A stretch of 7,389 nucleotides of DNA from Firmicutes bacterium CAG:238 (GTDB lineage Bacteria > Bacillota > Clostridia > Peptostreptococcales > Anaerovoracaceae): positions 13,115 through 20,503 of the forward strand of contig FR882016.1 of the NCBI GenBank assembly GCA_000435615.1, given 5' to 3'. How positions within the stretch are numbered: position 1 is the first letter of the stretch; each line of letters begins with the position of its first letter. A program made the translations under genes and the position numbers. Of the stretch, positions 4,116 through 7,389 are shown piece after piece. The notes under the pieces are model-generated. The model made no database searches and was not told where the DNA came from. It saw only the letters and a program-made list of their open reading frames with translations.

Positions 4116-5525
4116 CTAAAATCTGAAATATAGAAACGGATTGTATGATCCGCTCACCAAAAATGCAATCGAAAGTGCCAGAATACTGAGAAGCACGACG
4201 GTTTCGAGCACGCCGAGGATGACTTCTCCGTTCTTGACGCCCGAAAGAGTGCCTGCAATTCTTCCGCATACAAGTTTTACAAGCGGCGTTGAGCCGATGG
4301 TGCAGGCAATCAGCACCCAGATTCTGCTCCATGCGAGGTATTTGAAGTTCCCGTCGACAAAGTCGGCGCTCCCGCCGAACATCACCTGCATATATTCGCG
4401 CATCTGCCCAAAATCCGTGAGTGCGAAGATGACCCAGCCGAGCACGATCAGAATCAAGCTGTAAAGATGACCGACAGGTGCCGGGCATTTTTCGAGCCAC
4501 TTAAGAATCCACAGTTTTTCGAGGATGAGAATCACCCCGAAGTACATGCCCCACGCCACGAAATTCCAGCTTGCACCGTGCCAGAGCCCGGTCAGTGCCC
4601 ACACAACGGCGATGTTCAGAATCTGCCGCGGAAGGCCTTTGCGGTTTCCGCCGAGCGGAATGTACACGTATTCCTTAAACCACGAGCTGAGCGACATGTG
4701 CCAGCGTCTCCAAAATTCCGTGATGCTGCGCGAAATGTACGGATAGTTGAAGTTTTCGAGATAATCAAACCCGAAAATTTTGCCAAGGCCGATTGCCATG
4801 TCGGAATATCCCGAAAAGTCAAAATATATCTGGAAGGTAAAAGCCAGCGCGCCCAGCCATGCCGCAGCGGTGCTGATTTCCGAAACCGGCATGAAAGTGA
4901 TTTCGTTCCAAATCACATATACCTGATTGGCAAGCAGTACCTTCTTGCCGAATCCGACGATGAACCGGCGCACGCCCTCCGCAATCTGATCGAGATTGGT
5001 CTTTCTGCCGACAAGCATCTCAGCGACATCCGAATAGCGCACAATCGGACCTGCGATAAGCTGCGGAAACAGCGTCACATAGGCCGCAAAAGCGATAAAA
5101 TCACGCTGCGGCAGGACTTTCCCCCGGTAGACATCTATGATATAGGACATCGTCTGAAATGTGTAAAACGAAATTCCAATCGGCAGGGCAATGTTCAGAA
5201 GGCCAAGCCCTCCGCCGGAGACTGCGTTCACCGTCTCGATGACAAAATCCGTGTATTTGAAAAATCCGAGAATCGCAAGGTTTCCCGCGATGCACAGGAT
5301 CAGAAGCGGCCTGGATTTTGCGACAATCCGCCCCATCACATAGTTGAAGAGGATGGAAAAAGCCATCACCGCGATATATTTCGGCTCGCCCCAGCCATAA
5401 AAAATCAAGCTGGCAATCAAAAGCCACAGGTTCCGCACCTTCAGAAATCTTTCCGGAATCAGAAAGTACAGAAGCAAGGTTATCGGCAAGAATGCCATAA
5501 AAAACACCGAACTGCTGAATACCAT
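4116..5525 (-). CDS. MBOAT family O-acyltransferase (AlgI/DltB-like)
   Basis: This is a 469-aa polytopic membrane protein of the usual length for bacterial MBOATs. Recognisable blocks in order are FYGWGEPKY (42-50), LPIGISFYTFQTMSYIIDVYRG (114-135), LFPQLIAGPI (152-161), FQIYFDFSGYSDMAIGLG (231-248), ITEFWRRWHMSLSSWFKEYVYIPLGGNR (268-295) and TGLWHGASWNF (312-322), ending in the typical SYNPFLYFRF. His316 is the invariant MBOAT histidine and His276 the second conserved one; both are present, so activity is expected. The family passes acyl groups, often acetyl, from a cytoplasmic donor to an acceptor outside the membrane. With the downstream DHHW gene it forms an AlgI-AlgJ-like pair. The ATG at 5525 is the only possible start, as an in-frame TAA lies two codons upstream, but the AAAAGGGAG RBS is 13 bases away, longer than usual. 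The gap to the upstream gene is 22 bases. Confidence 0.95.
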   Translation of the reverse strand: MVFSSSVFFMAFLPITLLLYFLIPERFLKVRNLWLLIASLIFYGWGEPKYIAVMAFSILFNYVMGRIVAKSRPLLILCIAGNLAILGFFKYTDFVIETVNAVSGGGLGLLNIALPIGISFYTFQTMSYIIDVYRGKVLPQRDFIAFAAYVTLFPQLIAGPIVRYSDVAEMLVGRKTNLDQIAEGVRRFIVGFGKKVLLANQVYVIWNEITFMPVSEISTAAAWLGALAFTFQIYFDFSGYSDMAIGLGKIFGFDYLENFNYPYISRSITEFWRRWHMSLSSWFKEYVYIPLGGNRKGLPRQILNIAVVWALTGLWHGASWNFVAWGMYFGVILILEKLWILKWLEKCPAPVGHLYSLILIVLGWVIFALTDFGQMREYMQVMFGGSADFVDGNFKYLAWSRIWVLIACTIGSTPLVKLVCGRIAGTLSGVKNGEVILGVLETVVLLSILALSIAFLVSGSYNPFLYFRF

Positions 5526-5547
5526 ATATTATAAACTACTCCCTTTT

Positions 5548-6645
5548 CTATTGTGCGGCGCCGGCAATCATGCCATCGTTTGCGTCGGCAATTGCTTCGT
5601 CGAGGCGCGAAAGCACCTCAGGCGGAATCTCGCCGCCACCGTTTTCGTATCTTTCAATCGTATATTTATAGACGGTCTGCCCGTCGAGCGAATATGCATC
5701 CGCAAATCCTACCCATCCGTTGTCGATTGGGAACGAATTGCATATGTACTCCGCTATCTGACGCGTGAAACCGCTGTTATCCTTCAAGGTAAAGGTCAGC
5801 ATGGTTTTGTCCCCGTTGATTGCTTGCTTGAGCTGTGCAGGAATTTCGTACATGTCATTAAGTGCCGCCGCGCTTGTAAGCATGTAGCAGTATTTCGTCC
5901 CGTTTGCGGCAGGAATTTCGTCGTGGTCCCACGGATAGGAGCCGTTATCCTTGACGCTGTCCGGCATGTTGAAGTAGTTATACCCCGGTTCGCCGCTTAC
6001 TCCGCCGTCAAAGGTCACGTCTACATGATACCATTCTCCGTCGAGCTGCACCACATCCCAGGCGTGTTCGCCATTCTGCGTCGAATGAATAATTTTGCAC
6101 GGAATATCGAGTGCGTCCATAAAAAGCTTAAACGTCGTGGCGTTGCCCACGCAGATTGCGTTGTGCGAGCGCAAAACTCCATAAGGCGTATGCGTTTCAC
6201 TTCCCCCTGCAACAATCGGATTAAGGCTCTGATCGTTGTAAGACGTCCATTTGACCTGCCAGTCGTAGATTGCTTTTTCTTTTTCGTACGGGCTCATGTC
6301 ATCCGTGATAAGCTTCTTGATGACCTCTGACATTTTGTCGTGCACGAAAAGGTCTTTTTCGTCCAGCCCCGAGGTGTCCCCGGTTTTGTACGCCTTGATT
6401 ACCGCCGTGTCATCATAAATCTCATGTACCGTGGTTTCGGACTGCCCGAGCAGCTTGTTCATTTTGCTGATCATGCCGCTGTTCTGTGCAAAAACACCCA
6501 AAATCAAAAGGATTATGAGAAGCTGCACCGCGCGGTTGCCCTTGCCCTTTGCTTTCATTTTTATGTCTTTTTTTAAATCGCTGATATGTACCTTCGCCCG
6601 TCTTTTCCTCTCGGCAAGCGGAATTCTTTCGCCTCTGTCTACCAT
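5548..6645 (-). CDS. Membrane-anchored transglutaminase-like protein
   Basis: The product (365 aa) has a basic cytoplasmic tail (1-38; 13 Lys/Arg), one membrane helix (about 39-54) and a large external part. The core holds the transglutaminase/protease-like triad: Cys165 in NAICVGNA (162-169), His194 in GEHAWD (192-197) and Asp209 in WYHVDVTFD (205-213), in the usual order and spacing. It is probably an outside-facing cysteine enzyme: peptide or isopeptide cleavage, amide transfer or crosslinking are all known for the fold. About 150 residues follow the core, with a YTIERYENGGG segment (328-337) near the end and no recognised domain. AGAGGGAAG precedes the ATG at 6645 at good spacing; an internal ATG at residue 30 is less likely. 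It lies 29 bases after the lipoprotein gene and 22 before the MBOAT gene, so it is co-transcribed with both. Its substrate is unknown; involvement in glycopolymer attachment or maturation is inference. Confidence 0.88.
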   Translation of the reverse strand: MVDRGERIPLAERKRRAKVHISDLKKDIKMKAKGKGNRAVQLLIILLILGVFAQNSGMISKMNKLLGQSETTVHEIYDDTAVIKAYKTGDTSGLDEKDLFVHDKMSEVIKKLITDDMSPYEKEKAIYDWQVKWTSYNDQSLNPIVAGGSETHTPYGVLRSHNAICVGNATTFKLFMDALDIPCKIIHSTQNGEHAWDVVQLDGEWYHVDVTFDGGVSGEPGYNYFNMPDSVKDNGSYPWDHDEIPAANGTKYCYMLTSAAALNDMYEIPAQLKQAINGDKTMLTFTLKDNSGFTRQIAEYICNSFPIDNGWVGFADAYSLDGQTVYKYTIERYENGGGEIPPEVLSRLDEAIADANDGMIAGAAQ

Positions 6646-6674
6646 TTTTCTTCCCTCTTACTTCTATTAATATT

Positions 6675-7172
6675 TTATTGATTTCCTTCGCTTATGACTC
6701 TTCGAATTTCCGTCTCAATGCAGTCCGGGTCGTCCGCCGCAATCAGGCACACACAGTTTCCCTGCACGATAACCCTTGCATTATCAAGTTTATACACTTC
6801 TTCCGGTTTATATCCGCTGAACTTGCTCGTCCGTTCCGCAATTCTGTCTTGGAGCTTGCTCTGTGCGATGGAAACATCTTCGTTTTTCTTCATATGAAGC
6901 ACCGAAACTTCATCGGCTGTGCCTCCTGCAGCCGTCTGAAGAATCGCTCCGTCGTCGACCATGTCATACTGCACGCCGTACAGATTGCTGAAGTTTTCGT
7001 CGTAGGCTTCCTCGCCGTAGCTGTACCACTCGTCAAAGCTTCCTTCCGGCGTAATGTCCTTGCATGCCTTGACGATGTCCACGCATTTCACGTTGTCATT
7101 GCTTCCGCCGCAGGCTGTAAAGACTGAAATTGTCAAAATAAGTGTCAAAAAAAATGCTGTTTTCTTTTTCAA
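6675..7172 (-). CDS. DUF4358-type lipoprotein
   Basis: With the TTG start at 7172 the product is 165 aa: a basic tip (KKK), a hydrophobic segment and the lipobox TACGG, giving a diacylglyceryl-anchored protein after cleavage before the cysteine. TTG is chosen because GGGGGAAG lies 3-10 bases upstream and the signal peptide begins directly; a longer frame from 7262 would add 30 low-complexity residues before the signal sequence and cover the promoter. The mature part, with an EEAYDENFSNLYGV stretch, a hydrophobic-acidic VDDGAILQ segment, ADEVSVLHMKK, a long helix (IAQSKLQDRIAERTSKFSGY), PEEVYKLDNARVIVQGNCVCLIA and a final DDPDCIETEIRRVI, matches my recollection of DUF4358 proteins, small lipoproteins of unknown function in Clostridia. 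It is first in the four-gene operon, 29 bases before the transglutaminase-like gene, and may be the surface cofactor or substrate-binding part of the envelope modification system. Confidence 0.85.
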   Translation of the reverse strand: MKKKTAFFLTLILTISVFTACGGSNDNVKCVDIVKACKDITPEGSFDEWYSYGEEAYDENFSNLYGVQYDMVDDGAILQTAAGGTADEVSVLHMKKNEDVSIAQSKLQDRIAERTSKFSGYKPEEVYKLDNARVIVQGNCVCLIAADDPDCIETEIRRVISEGNQ

Positions 7173-7252
7173 ATTGCTTCCCCCTTTTGCTTTTGCAGCG
7201 GTTGCTTCCGCTTTCACTGTTGTAATCTTTATTCTACCATATTTGACGCCAA

Positions 7253-7281
7253 AGTATAGCAAAAAGTTTCGCCGGGCATAA
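7253..7281 (-). promoter_or_regulatory. Candidate extended -10 promoter of the four-gene operon
   Basis: On the minus strand TGCTATACT (7261-7253) is an extended -10 element (TGnTATAAT); 17 bp upstream the -35 position holds only TTATGC. A second extended -10 match, TGGTAGAAT, lies at 7239-7231. Either would give a leader of about 50-75 bases before the TTG start at 7172. No other promoter was seen within the operon, whose intergenic gaps are 11-29 bases. Confidence 0.5.
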
Positions 7282-7318
7282 AAAACGACCCCTCGGACAT
7301 GATGTCTGCGAGAAGCCG
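7280..7318 (-). terminator. Rho-independent terminator downstream of tRNA-Phe
   Basis: On the minus strand CGGCTTCTCG (7318-7309) pairs completely (allowing G-U) with CGAGGGGTCG (7295-7286); a further GACA/TGTC step closes the loop, and a run of six T follows (7285-7280). It starts about 12 bases after the tRNA 3' end and separates the tRNA transcript from the operon promoter. Confidence 0.88.
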
Positions 7319-7329
7319 CCTTAAAAGTA

Positions 7330-7389
7330 TGGTGCCCACTTCCGGAATCGAACCAGAGACACGGGGATTTTCAGTCCCCTGCTCTACCT
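7330..7389 (-). tRNA. tRNA-Phe (GAA), 3' part
   Basis: The last 60 bases on the minus strand hold the end of the D arm, an anticodon stem GGGGA/TCCCC with loop CTGAAAA (anticodon GAA at 7372-7370), variable loop, T arm TCTGG-TTCGAAT-CCGGA and acceptor strand AGTGGGC plus A and an encoded CCA. About 16 bases at the 5' end lie beyond the window. GAA decodes phenylalanine. Confidence 0.95.

Noticed and set aside
4467..5534. Plus-strand open frame of 355 codons
   Set aside because: It is the antisense of the MBOAT gene, with unnatural Arg/His/Pro/Lys-rich composition and no RBS.
5551..6330. Plus-strand open frame of 259 codons
   Set aside because: Antisense of the transglutaminase-like gene; no RBS and no recognisable motifs.
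6678..7127. Plus-strand open frame of 149 codons
   Set aside because: Antisense of the DUF4358 lipoprotein gene; the signal peptide, lipobox and RBS on the minus strand decide the strand.
7173..7262. Longer N-terminus for the lipoprotein from the start at 7262
   Set aside because: It would put 30 Ala/Lys-rich residues before a signal peptide and run over the promoter; the TTG at 7172 has its own good RBS.

Overview
The window looks like a chromosomal segment of a gut-type Firmicute, most likely a clostridial lineage such as Oscillospiraceae/Ruminococcaceae or Lachnospiraceae. This rests on strong AGGAGG-type Shine-Dalgarno (SD) sites, a TTG start on a lipoprotein, AT-rich intergenic DNA with sigma-A-like promoters around moderately GC-rich genes, and families typical of Clostridia (DHHW, DUF4358, YHYH, DUF4143 ATPase). 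The genus cannot be fixed from this sequence.

Layout. (1) 1-100, minus: the first 33 codons of a secreted YHYH-type protein. (2) 217-408, minus: a very small expression unit (promoter, RBS, 30-codon ORF, ATGA overlap, 15-codon ORF, terminator) that looks like a toxin-antitoxin operon shrunk by deletions. (3) 498-1208, plus: an AAA/DUF4143 ATPase pseudogene in three pieces. (4) 1214-1861, minus: the membrane half of an HTH-type regulator that has lost its DNA-binding half. (5) 2024-2436, plus: an 84-aa gene with promoter, RBS and terminator; its product resembles an N-terminal slice of argininosuccinate lyase (ArgH) and stops at the KLHT motif. (6) 2437-2937: 500 bp without a convincing gene, holding a GC-rich patch, a 14-bp palindrome, a long hairpin and a 36-bp-period tandem repeat. 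(7) 2938-7172, minus: a compact four-gene operon, in transcription order a DUF4358 lipoprotein, a membrane-anchored transglutaminase-like protein, an MBOAT O-acyltransferase and a DHHW/AlgJ-like protein. (8) 7280-7389, minus: the 3' part of tRNA-Phe(GAA) and its terminator.

How the genes may work together. MBOAT plus DHHW is a recognised pairing, analogous to AlgI with AlgJ/AlgX: the MBOAT carries acyl groups across the membrane and the extracytoplasmic SGNH-like partner transfers them to a glycan. Here the pair is co-transcribed with a lipoprotein and an extracytoplasmic Cys-His-Asp transglutaminase-fold protein, suggesting a four-part envelope or exopolysaccharide modification machine. The substrate is not visible from sequence. 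The left third is a contrasting zone of deletion-eroded genes, two of which (the TA-like unit and the ArgH-like gene) keep intact expression signals and could still make small proteins.
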